A stretch of 64,000 nucleotides of DNA from CAVTWY01 sp963738575. GTDB lineage: Bacteria > Pseudomonadota > Gammaproteobacteria > Burkholderiales > Burkholderiaceae_C. The position numbers and the translations under genes were made by a program. Under the pieces are notes generated by a model. That model searched no databases. It was not told where the DNA came from and saw nothing but the letters and a program-made list of their open reading frames with translations. The stretch covers positions 248,001 through 312,000 of the forward strand of contig CAVTWY010000002.1 of assembly GCA_963738575.1 (NCBI GenBank). Direction: 5' to 3'. Below are positions 46,022 to 55,330 of the stretch, one piece after another. Each line of letters begins with the position of its first letter. Position 1 is the stretch's first letter.

Positions 46022-47037
46022 GGGGTAAGCGCAGGGCGTGTGGGGTGTTGATTGATCCAAGGCAGCAATGCTTCAATCATGCTGTCCGGCAATGAGAAGT
46101 CTAACGGCGCCACCCAGATGCGAGCCGCTTGTGGGTGATCGGGTGGAAGTTTGACGGCATCTTTTTCGGTCACGATGACGGCGCCGCTGCGGGGCAGGGC
46201 GCGCCAGTCTTTCCAGTCAAAATGGTCGGGCAGGGCGACCCGGTCGAACGTTAGCCCCAACGCCTGGAGCATGTCGAAAAAGCGCTTGGGTGATGCAATG
46301 CCTGCTGCTGCGGTCAACGGTTGCGCAGCCAACGTGTGCAGGGCAGGCACACTGGCGGGTGCGCCCCGATGCCACTGGGCCAACGGTACGGCACCGCGAA
46401 GCACGCGCAACGCCAAGTAGCCCTGCAGCGGTGTGACTTGGCGCGGTGCGTTGTACAGCACCACGCTGCGCGGCGGAACTTTCAAGCCCAACTTCTCACG
46501 CAAAGGCCCGGCGGGCAACAAGAGCCCGTTGCCGCAACCACGTTCGTCAATGACGATCACTTGGGCGTCGCGTGCAAGGCGGTGGTGTTGGAGCCCGTCG
46601 TCAGCCACCAAAACGTTGACGAAGGGCGACTGCGCCAGCAACATGCGGCCAGCGGCCGCGCGGTCTTGGCCGACCACCACGGGCATCTTGGTTTGCCGGT
46701 GAATCAGCAAAGGCTCATCGCCCACCTGCGAAGGGGTCGATGCCGTTGTGACATGGTGCAGACCCTCTGTGGCGCGCCCGTATCCTCGTGAGACAACACC
46801 GGGCGACATGCCGCGGCGTTGAAGCGCTTGCGCCAGCGCCACGGTGGTGGGTGTTTTGCCGGCCCCCCCAACCACCAAGTTGCCGACGACGATCACCGGC
46901 ACCGGCAACTGTTGCGGGTTGGCTCGTCGACGATCGAGCTCGGCCAGTTGTCCATAAACGAAGGCTGCCGGTTGCAGCATGCGCGCGGCCAGCGTTGGTG
47001 GTTCGGTCCACCATTGACGTTCAAGCCAAGTGGCCAC
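46018..47037 (-). CDS. lpxK: Tetraacyldisaccharide 4'-kinase
   Basis: A 339-residue membrane-associated kinase that phosphorylates the lipid A precursor at the 4' position. P-loop-like VIVVGNLVVGGAGKTPTTVA near residue 55, catalytic region VSRGYGRATEG, Walker B-like VNVLVADDGLQHHRLARD. The N-terminal hydrophobic helix (LAARMLQPAAFVYGQLAEL) is the membrane anchor. It lies between exbD (5-base gap) and the Trm112-like gene (overlap). Confidence 0.96.
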   Translation of the reverse strand: MATWLERQWWTEPPTLAARMLQPAAFVYGQLAELDRRRANPQQLPVPVIVVGNLVVGGAGKTPTTVALAQALQRRGMSPGVVSRGYGRATEGLHHVTTASTPSQVGDEPLLIHRQTKMPVVVGQDRAAAGRMLLAQSPFVNVLVADDGLQHHRLARDAQVIVIDERGCGNGLLLPAGPLREKLGLKVPPRSVVLYNAPRQVTPLQGYLALRVLRGAVPLAQWHRGAPASVPALHTLAAQPLTAAAGIASPKRFFDMLQALGLTFDRVALPDHFDWKDWRALPRSGAVIVTEKDAVKLPPDHPQAARIWVAPLDFSLPDSMIEALLPWINQHPTRPALTP

Positions 47038-47042
47038 GAGAC

Positions 47043-47459
47043 TCAGTTGCCACCTTTTTGGGCTGCAAATGTGACCCGCGACAAGCCAGCGCGGCGCGCA
47101 GCGTCCAGCACGTTGATCACCGACTGGTGGGCCGCATTGGCGTCAGCTGAAACGATCACCACGGGGTCTTTCAACGTTTGGGCGATGGCAGTCATGGCCG
47201 CGGTCAGTGCATCGACGCTGCGACCATCAACCGATTGCTTGTTGAGAACGTACTGGCCGTCACTGGATACCGACACCAAGATTTCAGCGGGTCGGTCGCG
47301 CAGTTGCTCGGCCTCGGCGGTGGGCAGGGTGAGCTGCAACTCGGTGAACTTGGAGTACGACGTGGACATCATCAAAAAGATCAGCACCACCAACAGCACG
47401 TCGATGAAGGCGATCAGGTTGATTTCGGGGTCGCCCTCTTTGTGCTTGCGAAAGTTCAT
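47043..47459 (-). CDS. exbD: Biopolymer transport protein ExbD/TolR family
   Basis: A 138-residue protein with one N-terminal transmembrane helix, INLIAFIDVLLVVLIFLMMS, containing the proton-path Asp (residue ~20), then a periplasmic domain ending SRVTFAAQKGGN. With ExbB it forms the proton-driven motor of TonB. The frame is intact and it follows exbB by 11 bases. No tonB gene is in the window. Confidence 0.94.
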   Translation of the reverse strand: MNFRKHKEGDPEINLIAFIDVLLVVLIFLMMSTSYSKFTELQLTLPTAEAEQLRDRPAEILVSVSSDGQYVLNKQSVDGRSVDALTAAMTAIAQTLKDPVVIVSADANAAHQSVINVLDAARRAGLSRVTFAAQKGGN

Positions 47460-47470
47460 GGTGGGCCTGC

Positions 47471-48103
47471 TTAGGCTTGTCCACGCACGGTGAAGCGCAT
47501 CAAGTGCGGCACCATTTGCTCGGTCGCTTGCTCCATGTCGATGGTGTACTCATCCACCTTGCCACGAAAGTACCGGTAAAACATGAGCGCAGGGATGGCG
47601 ATGATCAAGCCAAACGCGGTGTTGTAGAGTGCAATCGAGATGCCCTGCGCCAACTGCGCTGGGTTGCTGCCACCCGTGGGGCCTTGCGAGCCAAAAATCT
47701 CGATCATGCCCACGACCGTGCCCAGCAAGCCCAGCAGCGGTGCTGCGGTGGCAATGGTGCCCAAGGTGTTGAGGTACCGCTCCATGCGATGCACTGCCGC
47801 GCGGCCTGCATTTTCAAAGGCGAGTCGCAAACCCGCTTCACTGAGTCGCGGGTCGGCCACCACGGCGCGTATGCCTTGTGCAAGCACCTGACCCAGTACA
47901 GAGCTGGCCGCCAACTTGTTGACAACGTCGGCGGTGGGCAAGCTGCTGCGCGTGATCATCACCACTTCATCGGCCAATTTGCGAGGTACCACGCGCACTT
48001 CGCGGAGGCTCAAAAAGCGTTCAACGACGAGCGTCAGGCCCACCACCGAGCACAACAACAAGGGCCAAATTGGCCATCCAGCGGCTTGTATGATCGAAAA
48101 CAA
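47471..48103 (-). CDS. exbB: MotA/TolQ/ExbB proton channel family protein
   Basis: A 210-residue inner-membrane protein with three helices: AAGWPIWPLLLCSVVGLTLV at the N-terminus, and two at residues ~105-170 (TAAPLLGLLGTVVGMIEIFG, then IALYNTAFGLIIAIPALMFY). The Thr in the last helix and the GLLGTVVGM motif are typical. Between the first and second helices lies a cytoplasmic loop. It heads the exbB-exbD-lpxK-kdsB-adk series and could energise the TonB receptor at 36-39 kb. Confidence 0.94.
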   Translation of the reverse strand: MFSIIQAAGWPIWPLLLCSVVGLTLVVERFLSLREVRVVPRKLADEVVMITRSSLPTADVVNKLAASSVLGQVLAQGIRAVVADPRLSEAGLRLAFENAGRAAVHRMERYLNTLGTIATAAPLLGLLGTVVGMIEIFGSQGPTGGSNPAQLAQGISIALYNTAFGLIIAIPALMFYRYFRGKVDEYTIDMEQATEQMVPHLMRFTVRGQA

Positions 48104-48499
48104 ACGGGTTCCTCATAGCGCTGTCATGCAAGCGCTTGGCGCCGATTATGGCGCCAGCTTTGCAGTGCAAGCGTGTCCAAGCGTAGGTGTGGGGTTGTGT
48201 CGTCAGTTCAGGGCGGTGCGCTCGTGTGCCAATGCACCTCACGTAAAAAAAGTAGTTCATCAGAACTGTGGACAACACTGTGGGCAACGTGGGCGCATCC
48301 GCAGCGGGCACGGGCATTTGCTTGGGTTTGCTTACGGTGCTGAAGTTTTGAGCAGAAAAAAATAGATGATATTCAATAAGTTGAGTCGAGTTTGTGTGCT
48401 CTGCGATGAGGTTTTTTGGGTATCTTTTGTGGGTGCTGCAATCGATTGGCATGGGTGCTCGGCCGAGCAAAACACCCATGGCGTGTTGCGCGCGCAGCA
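48104..48499. other. Divergent intergenic region between exbB and xseA
   Basis: About 400 bases carrying the promoters for both directions. TGGCGCC occurs twice in quick succession near 48140-48160 around GATTA, and the second copy is a full TGGCGCCA palindrome. An AT-rich stretch (about 48240-48420) lies before xseA. No supported gene is seen. Confidence 0.4.
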
Positions 48500-49819
48500 A
48501 TGAGCACTCAACACGGTGACATGCCGACTCGCGCAGCGCCTCAGGTTTGGGGCGTTCAAGCGTTGCTGCTGGCCACAGCCGATGCCTTGAATGCGCGTTT
48601 TGGTGCGGCGACCGTGGAAGGTGAGTTGTCCGGGTTTTCGCGCGCACCCAGCGGCCACTGCTACTTCACGCTCAAAGATTCGCAAGGTGCTGCGGCTTCC
48701 ATGCGCTGCGCCATGTTCCGACGCGCTGCATCCATGGTTCCGTTTGCGCCGCGTGATGGCATGCGGGTTCAGCTGCGTGGCCGGGTCAGTGTTTACGAGG
48801 CGCGCGGCGAGCTGCAATTTGTGGCCGAGAGCATGGCACTTGCAGGCGAGGGTGCACTGTACGAGAAGTTTTTGCAGCTGAAAGCCAAGCTCCAGGCGCA
48901 AGGCTTGTTTGACGACGCACGCAAACGTGCACTGCCAAGCCATGTTCGCCGGGTGGGCGTCATCACGTCGCTGGCAGCCGCTGCACTGCACGACGTGGCA
49001 ACCACGCTGTCGCGTCGCTCGCCGCACGTGCAAGTGGTTGTCTACCCTACCTTGGTGCAAGGTGCTGAAGCGCCAGCGGCACTGCTGGCGGCCTTCGCCG
49101 CTGCAACCCAGCGCGCCGAGGTGGACGTTTTGTTGCTGGTGCGGGGCGGGGGTTCACTTGAAGACCTCTGGGCCTTCAATGACGAGCGTGTGGTGCGCGC
49201 GGTGGCTGCGTCCGTCATTCCGGTGGTGGTAGGGGTAGGGCACGAAAGCGACATCACGCTTGCTGACTTGGCGGGTGACTTGCGGGCGCCGACACCGACA
49301 GCGGCGGCCGAAATGGCCGTGCCAGCCATGCTTGACTTGCAAGCAGAACTTGCAAGCTGCTTCAAGCGCGCTGCCCGCGCCGTGGCGTATCGCCTTGAAA
49401 ATCAAGCCTCCCGGCTTGACAGGGCGACGTTGCTGGCGAGCAAGCCCGCACGCGTGCTGGATCGTCACAAACATCGCTTGATGCTGCTGGAGTCGCGCGT
49501 GGCGCCGCTGCTGCGTGCCTCGCTTCAAACGGCTGGCCATCGTCTGTATCAGGTGCAATTGCGCATCGGCGGCGCTGTGGCAACGCGACAGCAGGGGGCC
49601 GTGCATCGCTTGCAACAATTGCAAACGCGCCTGGATGCTGTGCATCCCAAGCGCATCCTGTCGCGGGGCTACGCGCTGGTAACCGACACCCAGGGCACCC
49701 CAGTGACGCAGGCAAAGTCGCTGGCTGTGGGGGATGCGATCCAGGCTGTGTTTGCCGACGGCAAGGCCCAAGCCCGCGTTGAACGTGTCGTGAGGGGCAT
49801 TGAATTCGACCCCGTTTGA
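48500..49819 (+). CDS. xseA: Exodeoxyribonuclease VII large subunit
   Basis: A 439-residue nuclease subunit. The N-terminal OB-fold reads LNARFGAATVEGELSGFSRA and GHCYFTLKDSQGAAASMRCA; the catalytic domain has RVGVITSLAAAALHDV and LLLVRGGGSLEDLWAFNDER, then VVVGVGHESDITLADLAGDL. A long coiled-coil follows, and the C-terminal ILSRGYALVTDTQG is typical. The start at 48500 is preferred over an earlier in-frame ATG at 48416. The small subunit xseB is not in the window. Confidence 0.95.
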   Translation: MSTQHGDMPTRAAPQVWGVQALLLATADALNARFGAATVEGELSGFSRAPSGHCYFTLKDSQGAAASMRCAMFRRAASMVPFAPRDGMRVQLRGRVSVYEARGELQFVAESMALAGEGALYEKFLQLKAKLQAQGLFDDARKRALPSHVRRVGVITSLAAAALHDVATTLSRRSPHVQVVVYPTLVQGAEAPAALLAAFAAATQRAEVDVLLLVRGGGSLEDLWAFNDERVVRAVAASVIPVVVGVGHESDITLADLAGDLRAPTPTAAAEMAVPAMLDLQAELASCFKRAARAVAYRLENQASRLDRATLLASKPARVLDRHKHRLMLLESRVAPLLRASLQTAGHRLYQVQLRIGGAVATRQQGAVHRLQQLQTRLDAVHPKRILSRGYALVTDTQGTPVTQAKSLAVGDAIQAVFADGKAQARVERVVRGIEFDPV

Positions 49820-49926
49820 GGCACCCTGGCGTGGCAGGGGTTATGGTGGGCTCAACGCCGCACCGGTCGCGCCTGCCTACAATGGCGCATTGAAGTAAAA
49901 CAACCACCAACTCAAGGACCCGACCC

Positions 49927-50508
49927 ATGCTTCGCACCCTCCCTGCGCTTCCTTACGCCATCGACGCCCTGGCACCGCACTACAGCAAAGAAACCTTTGA
50001 GTTTCACCACGGCAAACACCACAAGGCCTACGTGGACAAACTCAACGAGCTGCAAGTGGGCACGGAGTTTGAGGCGATGGCACTGGAAGACGTGATCAAA
50101 AAGTCAAGTGGCGGCATCTACAACCAAGCAGCTCAGATCTGGAACCACACCTTCTTCTGGAACTGCATGCAGCCCGCCGGTGGTGGTGAGGCCACGGGCA
50201 CGCTGGGTGCCGCCATCAAGGCCAAGTACGGCTCGCACGCTGCTTTTAAAGAGGCGTTTGTCAAAAGCGCGCTGGGTAATTTCGGCTCGGGATGGACGTG
50301 GCTGGTCAAGAAGGCCGACGGCAGCGTCGACATCGTCAACATGGGTGCGGCAGGCACGCCCCTCACGACGGGCGACACGCCTGTGTTGACGGTGGACGTG
50401 TGGGAGCACGCCTACTACATCGACTACCGCAATGCGCGTCAAAAGTTTGTTGAAACGTTTTTTGACAAACTGGTGAATTGGTCGTTTGCGCAAAAGAACT
50501 TTGGCTGA
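49927..50508 (+). CDS. sodB: Superoxide dismutase [Fe]
   Basis: A 193-residue cytosolic dismutase. Metal ligands: His in FEFHHGKHHKAYVDKL, His in IWNHTFFWNCM, and Asp and His in LTVDVWEHAYYIDYRNAR. Its length, the Ala-Gln-Ile-Trp around the second His and FNCM-type residues fit the iron form. A terminator stem at 50548 follows. It is downstream of xseA, same strand, with a 107-base gap, the common betaproteobacterial arrangement. Confidence 0.96.
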   Translation: MLRTLPALPYAIDALAPHYSKETFEFHHGKHHKAYVDKLNELQVGTEFEAMALEDVIKKSSGGIYNQAAQIWNHTFFWNCMQPAGGGEATGTLGAAIKAKYGSHAAFKEAFVKSALGNFGSGWTWLVKKADGSVDIVNMGAAGTPLTTGDTPVLTVDVWEHAYYIDYRNARQKFVETFFDKLVNWSFAQKNFG

Positions 50509-50547
50509 AAACCGTGGGTTAGGCGCTCTGGCGCATGACCAAAAAAA

Positions 50548-50570
50548 GCGCGCCTTGGGCGCGCTTTTTT
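50548..50570. terminator. Bidirectional terminator between sodB and the DUF192 gene
   Basis: GCGCGCC-TTG-GGCGCGC is a perfect 7-bp stem flanked by seven As on the left (50541-50547) and six Ts on the right. It can end the sodB transcript on the plus strand and the DUF192 transcript on the minus strand. Confidence 0.88.
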
Positions 50571-50599
50571 GTGGTGACGCTTCAGTCACCGCGTCTCGA

Positions 50600-51073
50600 T
50601 CAGCGGCCTTTTGACTTGTCGGCAAACGGCGCGCCGCTGACCTTGTCGCCCGCCTTCAGGCCACGCTTGGTGAACCAACCCTGGTTCATCTCCAGCACAA
50701 ACCGAACGGGCGCCTTGGCGCAGTGCGAGTTGAGCTTTTGCGGCTGCATCTCGTCGAGATTGACGATCGTGCCGTCGTCGGTCAAGAAGGCGATGGACAA
50801 GGGTAGCAGCGTGTTTTTCATCCAAAAACACTGCACCGTCGCTTGCTCAAACACAAACAACATGCCTTCATGCACGGGCATGGTTTTGCGGTGCATCAGC
50901 CCTGTTTGGCGCTGTTCGGGCGTTTGGGCCACCTGCGCCGTGATGCTGTGAAAACCCACGCGCAGGGCTGTGGTGGGCAGTGCCTGCGGTTGTTCTTGGC
51001 TGTTGGCGGGTTGAGGGGCGGCCCACGCCGTTGCCACGAGTGTTGCCGTTGCCAGCCGCTTGATCAATGTCAT
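50600..51073 (-). CDS. DUF192 family exported protein
   Basis: A 157-residue protein with a signal peptide (LATATLVATAWAAPQPANSQ). The DUF192 core has AQTPEQRQTGLMHRKTMPVH, FVFEQATVQCFWMKNTLLPL (the 'WMKNT' hallmark) and VLEMNQGWFTKRGLKAGDKV. DUF192 is a small fold of unknown function found in many proteobacteria. GGAG stands 5 bases before the ATG at 51073. It is divergent from ccoI and converges on sodB. Confidence 0.9.
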   Translation of the reverse strand: MTLIKRLATATLVATAWAAPQPANSQEQPQALPTTALRVGFHSITAQVAQTPEQRQTGLMHRKTMPVHEGMLFVFEQATVQCFWMKNTLLPLSIAFLTDDGTIVNLDEMQPQKLNSHCAKAPVRFVLEMNQGWFTKRGLKAGDKVSGAPFADKSKGR

Positions 51074-51173
51074 GGTCACTCCGTTGAATGGGCATGAAGA
51101 TACACCACTGGGTCGACCGGAAGGTCGCCATGGTTTGCTCTGCAAAAACCGCGCACGGCGCTGCCCATCACTG

Positions 51174-53495
51174 ATGAACGCTCCCATGGCGCTGGCCGCC
51201 GACATGCAAATCCCAGCCAATGGCCTCCAAGGCCCTGACGCCGTTGCAGCGGGGGCTGTGGATGACGACGATGCTTTGGACCTCAGCACGCGGTGGGTGA
51301 CCGATGCGTTGGGCAGGCGCTGGCGTGAGTCGCACCTTCATGTCTCCGGTATCACCTGCGCCGCTTGCGCGGGGCCCATTGAGGCCATGCTTCTGGCCAC
51401 ACCCGGGGTTGCATGGGCCACGGTGGCTGCATCCGCACAACGCGCCGTGGTGCGGTGGGACCCGGCTCAGACGAGGCTGCTTACCATCATTCAGTCCGTT
51501 CGGGCCGGGGGCTACGACGCAGTACCCGATGGCAGCGCCGATCAGCATCGCACCCGGAAACGGGAGGCCCGGCTGGCGGGCTGGCGATTGTTCGTGGCCG
51601 CTTTTGCTGCCATGCAAGTGATGATGCTGCTGGCGCCGACGTACCTTGCGCAAGCGCCAGACCTTACCGACGCCATGCGCGGGCTGCTTCATTGGGGGGC
51701 ATGGACGATGACACTGCCCGTGATGGCTTTCAGCGCGTTGCCCTTTTTTGCCGGTGCCTGGCAGGCCATCAAACGGGCTCGCATCGGCATGGATGTGCCC
51801 GTCGCACTGGGGCTGTTGGTTGCGTTTTTGGCCAGCACGGTTGCGATGGTTGACCCCCAGGGTGCTGTAGGGTCAGCCGTCTACTTTGATTCGTTGACGA
51901 TGTTTGTGGCGTTTTTGTTGGCCGCACGCTGGCTGGAAACCCGGTTGCGTCACCGCGCTGCAGAGTCACTTGAAGAAACCATCCATCGCCTGCCCGTGCG
52001 CGTGTTGCGATTGGCACCCGACGGTACGTTCAATCCGGTGCCCATGCACCGGATCAGGGTGGGCGACCACGTGCAGGTGCCGATGGGCGAAGCGTTTCCC
52101 GCCGATGGCGTGGTGGTGGCAGGTTCAACCGTGGCGGACGAGGCGTTGTTGACAGGCGAAGCCCGACCCGTTGACAAGCCCCTGCATGCGCACGTGGTGG
52201 CAGGCAGCGTCAACGTTGGTCGTGCTGTGACGGTGCGCGTCGGCGCGGTAGGGGCGGACACACGACACGGCGCCATCGTTGCGTTGATGCAGGACGCGCT
52301 GTCGCAGCGGACGCCGATCGAGCGCGTGGCCGATCGCTGGGCGGGGCCGTTTCTTTGGCTGGTGCTGTGCTTGGCGGCAGGGTCGGCAGCGGTGTGGAGT
52401 GTGATCGAGCCGTCGCGGGCCGCCTGGGTTGCTGTGTCAGTCCTGATCGTGACGTGCCCCTGTGCCTTGTCGTTGGCCGCACCGTCGGCACTGCTGGCAG
52501 CGACTGGCCACTTGGCACGGCGCGGGGTTTTGATGCGACGGCTGGAGGCGATGGAAGTGCTGGCGCGAGTCGACACCGTTGTGTTTGACAAAACAGGCAC
52601 GCTGACGGTGGACGAAGGCATGGCGTTGCAGCGTGCTGACGGACAGCCCCCTGATGACCACGACATGCGCGAAGCGTGGGATGCCGTGGCGAGCCTGGCG
52701 CAACAATCGTCGCACCCCTTGAGCAAGTCCATTCTTCAGGCCTGGGCGCGCCATCGTGCAGGGGCCGCCATGCCTGCCTTGTGGCACGACGTGCAAGAGG
52801 TCCCAGGCGCGGGGCTGCAGGCAACCGATGCTGGTGGCCGCCAGTGGCGATTGGGTTCACTTGCCTGGGTTGAGGGCGAACGAAGTGCGGGGGAGGCATC
52901 CGAGCCGCAAGTTGGCGCCCGCGCTTGGTTTGGCCAGGGCGGTGTGGCGGTTTGGGTGCTAAGCGCCGACGAGGTGTTGCGCGATGGCGCTGCGGCGATG
53001 ATGCAGGCGCTGCGTGCCAGCGGTACCAGCGTGCAATTGCTGTCGGGCGACGCCGCGGCCCGCGTGCAAGCGGTGGCGGACAAGCTGGGCGTGGTGCACG
53101 CCATGGGCGGCGCAACACCCCAAGAAAAACTGCTGGCCGTGCAGCGACTGCAACAAGCAGGCCACGTGGTGGCGATGGTTGGCGACGGCGTCAATGACGC
53201 ACCCGTGATGGCGCAAGCCGACGTTTGCTTGGCCATGGGCGAGGGCGCCTTCGTCACACGGCAGCATGCCGATGGCGTGTTGCTTGGCAATCACCTCGCG
53301 GGCTTGCACCATGCTGTCGCACTGTCCCGACGGACCCTGCACGTGATCCGACAAAACCTGGCCTGGGCGGCGCTTTACAACGTGGCCTGTGTGCCCCTGG
53401 CGATGGTGGGCCTGATGCCGCCGTGGGCGGCTGGATTGGGCATGGCGTTGAGTTCTTTGTGGGTGGTGGGCAATGCACAGCGGCTGGCACGTTGA
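51174..53495 (+). CDS. ccoI: Heavy-metal P1B-type ATPase, cbb3 oxidase copper supply (CcoI)
   Basis: A 773-residue inner-membrane ATPase. One N-terminal metal-binding domain has VSGITCAACAGPIEAMLLAT. About eight helices follow, with the transmembrane copper site LIVTCPCALSLAAPSALLAA, phosphorylation site VVFDKTGTLTVDEG, nucleotide-site SSHPLSKSIL, and hinge MVGDGVNDAPVMAQ. Placement directly before ccoS and ccoNOQP identifies it as CcoI/CtpA-like rather than a detoxifying CopA. It delivers copper for CuB of the oxidase. The start at 51174 is uncertain, as the first ~45 residues are poorly conserved. Confidence 0.93.
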   Translation: MNAPMALAADMQIPANGLQGPDAVAAGAVDDDDALDLSTRWVTDALGRRWRESHLHVSGITCAACAGPIEAMLLATPGVAWATVAASAQRAVVRWDPAQTRLLTIIQSVRAGGYDAVPDGSADQHRTRKREARLAGWRLFVAAFAAMQVMMLLAPTYLAQAPDLTDAMRGLLHWGAWTMTLPVMAFSALPFFAGAWQAIKRARIGMDVPVALGLLVAFLASTVAMVDPQGAVGSAVYFDSLTMFVAFLLAARWLETRLRHRAAESLEETIHRLPVRVLRLAPDGTFNPVPMHRIRVGDHVQVPMGEAFPADGVVVAGSTVADEALLTGEARPVDKPLHAHVVAGSVNVGRAVTVRVGAVGADTRHGAIVALMQDALSQRTPIERVADRWAGPFLWLVLCLAAGSAAVWSVIEPSRAAWVAVSVLIVTCPCALSLAAPSALLAATGHLARRGVLMRRLEAMEVLARVDTVVFDKTGTLTVDEGMALQRADGQPPDDHDMREAWDAVASLAQQSSHPLSKSILQAWARHRAGAAMPALWHDVQEVPGAGLQATDAGGRQWRLGSLAWVEGERSAGEASEPQVGARAWFGQGGVAVWVLSADEVLRDGAAAMMQALRASGTSVQLLSGDAAARVQAVADKLGVVHAMGGATPQEKLLAVQRLQQAGHVVAMVGDGVNDAPVMAQADVCLAMGEGAFVTRQHADGVLLGNHLAGLHHAVALSRRTLHVIRQNLAWAALYNVACVPLAMVGLMPPWAAGLGMALSSLWVVGNAQRLAR

Positions 53496-53543
53496 AGCCA
53501 CTGCGACGGCGGGCTCGCTTGGTGGGCTTAACCCGGATTTTGC

Positions 53544-53756
53544 GTGGAATCACTTTACTTTTTGATCCCGTTTTCGACCTTGTTGATGCTTGTCGTCATG
53601 GGCGTGTTCGCCTGGGCGCTCCACGGGGGGCAGTTTGAAGAGCTGGATCGCGAGGGTGAGCGAATTCTTGAGCAGGGTGATGACTGCCTTGATGTTGATC
53701 AAGCCCAGGCGGCCTCGGAGCAGCAAAAATCGCAGTCAGCCATTGAAAAGAGCTAA
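53544..53756 (+). CDS. ccoS: cbb3-type cytochrome oxidase assembly protein CcoS
   Basis: A 70-residue membrane protein starting at a GTG (MESLYFLIPFSTLLMLVVMG) with a single helix, then FAWALHGGQFEELDREGERI, the conserved CcoS tail 'QFEDLDxxGxxIL'. An acidic/Gln-rich C-terminal extension of ~30 residues follows. CcoS is needed to insert heme and copper into CcoN. It lies between ccoI and ccoN. Confidence 0.93.
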   Translation: MESLYFLIPFSTLLMLVVMGVFAWALHGGQFEELDREGERILEQGDDCLDVDQAQAASEQQKSQSAIEKS

Positions 53757-53857
53757 GTCCCTGACGTTGGGTTTTGCATCCCGCCGCGCCTGAATCGAGG
53801 GCGCGTGCGACGAGCGCCTAACGAACAGGTTGCAAATGACCCGAGGAGGACACCCTT

Positions 53858-55300
53858 ATGGTGGTGAGGCGTGGCGATGAGCCCGTGATGTACACGGATA
53901 CGGTGGTTCGGTGGTTTGCACTGGCCACCGTGGTGTGGGGCGTGGTGGGGATGTTGGTGGGCGTCATCATCGCGGCGCAACTGGCTTGGCCCGAACTGAA
54001 CTTTGGCATACCGTGGCTTAGCTATGGTCGGCTGCGGCCGCTTCACACCAACGCGGTGATCTTTGCGTTTGGTGGTTGCGCGCTGTTTGCGACCTCTTAC
54101 CATGTGGTGCAGCGCACCAACCAAACGCCGCTCTTCGCGCCGCGTTTGGCGATGTTTACTTTCATTGCTTGGCAACTGGTGATCGTGTCGGCGGCCATCT
54201 CGCTGCCACTGGGCATGACGAGTGGCAAAGAGTATGCCGAGCTGGAGTGGCCCATCGACATTGCGATTGCGGTCACCTGGGTTTCGTACGCGATTGTCTT
54301 CTTCGGCACGCTGGCCATCCGAAAGGTGCGCCACATTTACGTCGCCAACTGGTTTTTTGGATCGTTCATCCTGGCGGTGGCGCTGCTGCACATCGTCAAC
54401 AGTGCGGCGCTGCCGGTGAGTCTGACCAAGAGCTACTCGGCCTACGCGGGCGTGCAAGACGCCATGATTCAGTGGTGGTACGGACACAATGCGGTAGGTT
54501 TTTTCTTGACGGCCGGCTTCCTGGGCATGATGTACTACTACATCCCCAAGCAGGCCGAGCGCCCGGTTTATTCATACCGCCTGTCGATCGTCCACTTCTG
54601 GGCACTGATCTTCACGTACATGTGGGCGGGGCCGCACCACCTGCACTACACCGCCTTGCCCGACTGGGCCCAATCAGTTGGCATGGTGTTCTCGTTGATT
54701 CTGCTCGCACCCAGCTGGGGCGGCATGATCAACGGCATCATGACGCTGTCGGGTGCTTGGCACAAGCTGCGTGATGACCCCATCTTGAAGTTCTTGATCG
54801 TGTCGCTTTCGTTTTACGGCATGAGCACGTTTGAAGGGCCGATGATGTCCATCAAGACCGTCAACGCGCTTTCGCACTACACCGACTGGACGGTTGGCCA
54901 TGTGCACTCTGGTGCGCTCGGCTGGGTGGGATTGATCTCCATGGGGTCGATGTACTACCTGATCCCCCGCATGTACGGCCGCACGACCATGCACAGCACA
55001 CGCGCCATTGACGTCCACTTTTGGGTGGCCACGGTGGGCATCGTTTTGTACATCGCCGCGATGTGGATTGCCGGCGTCATGCAAGGCTTGATGTGGCGCG
55101 CAGTCAATGCCGACGGCACGTTGACGTACAGCTTTGTGGAGAGCGTCAAAGCAACGTTCCCCTTTTATGTGGTGCGCCTCACGGGCGGCCTTCTCTACCT
55201 GGGTGGCATGTTGATCATGGCGTGGAACGTGTTCAAGACCGCTCGAAGTGGCCGTGTCGCCCATGCACCGGTGCCGAAACTGGCGGCCGTGACCGCCTGA
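53858..55300 (+). CDS. ccoN: cbb3-type cytochrome c oxidase subunit I
   Basis: A 480-residue catalytic subunit with about 12 helices. Histidine ligands of hemes b/b3 and CuB: LRPLHTNAVIFAFGGCALFA, IQWWYGHNAVGFFLTAGFLG, YMWAGPHHLHYTALPDWAQS, VGHVHSGALGWVGL. GAGGAGGACACCC precedes the ATG at 53858. It reduces O2 to water with high affinity, the hallmark of microaerobic respiration. It overlaps no gene; ccoO follows after 30 bases. Confidence 0.97.
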   Translation: MVVRRGDEPVMYTDTVVRWFALATVVWGVVGMLVGVIIAAQLAWPELNFGIPWLSYGRLRPLHTNAVIFAFGGCALFATSYHVVQRTNQTPLFAPRLAMFTFIAWQLVIVSAAISLPLGMTSGKEYAELEWPIDIAIAVTWVSYAIVFFGTLAIRKVRHIYVANWFFGSFILAVALLHIVNSAALPVSLTKSYSAYAGVQDAMIQWWYGHNAVGFFLTAGFLGMMYYYIPKQAERPVYSYRLSIVHFWALIFTYMWAGPHHLHYTALPDWAQSVGMVFSLILLAPSWGGMINGIMTLSGAWHKLRDDPILKFLIVSLSFYGMSTFEGPMMSIKTVNALSHYTDWTVGHVHSGALGWVGLISMGSMYYLIPRMYGRTTMHSTRAIDVHFWVATVGIVLYIAAMWIAGVMQGLMWRAVNADGTLTYSFVESVKATFPFYVVRLTGGLLYLGGMLIMAWNVFKTARSGRVAHAPVPKLAAVTA

Positions 55301-55330
55301 TAACCCACGCAACGACGGATCAAACCCAAC

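Noticed and set aside
48104..48499. Regulatory RNA or riboswitch before xseA
   Set aside because: Only short palindromes (TGGCGCCA) and AT-rich sequence are visible; no recognisable aptamer pattern.
53757..53857. An FNR/ANR box upstream of ccoN
   Set aside because: cbb3 operons often carry TTGAT....ATCAA, but no such site was found here. TTGATCAA-like strings near 51061 and 58593 lack the four-base spacer and lie in or at coding sequence.
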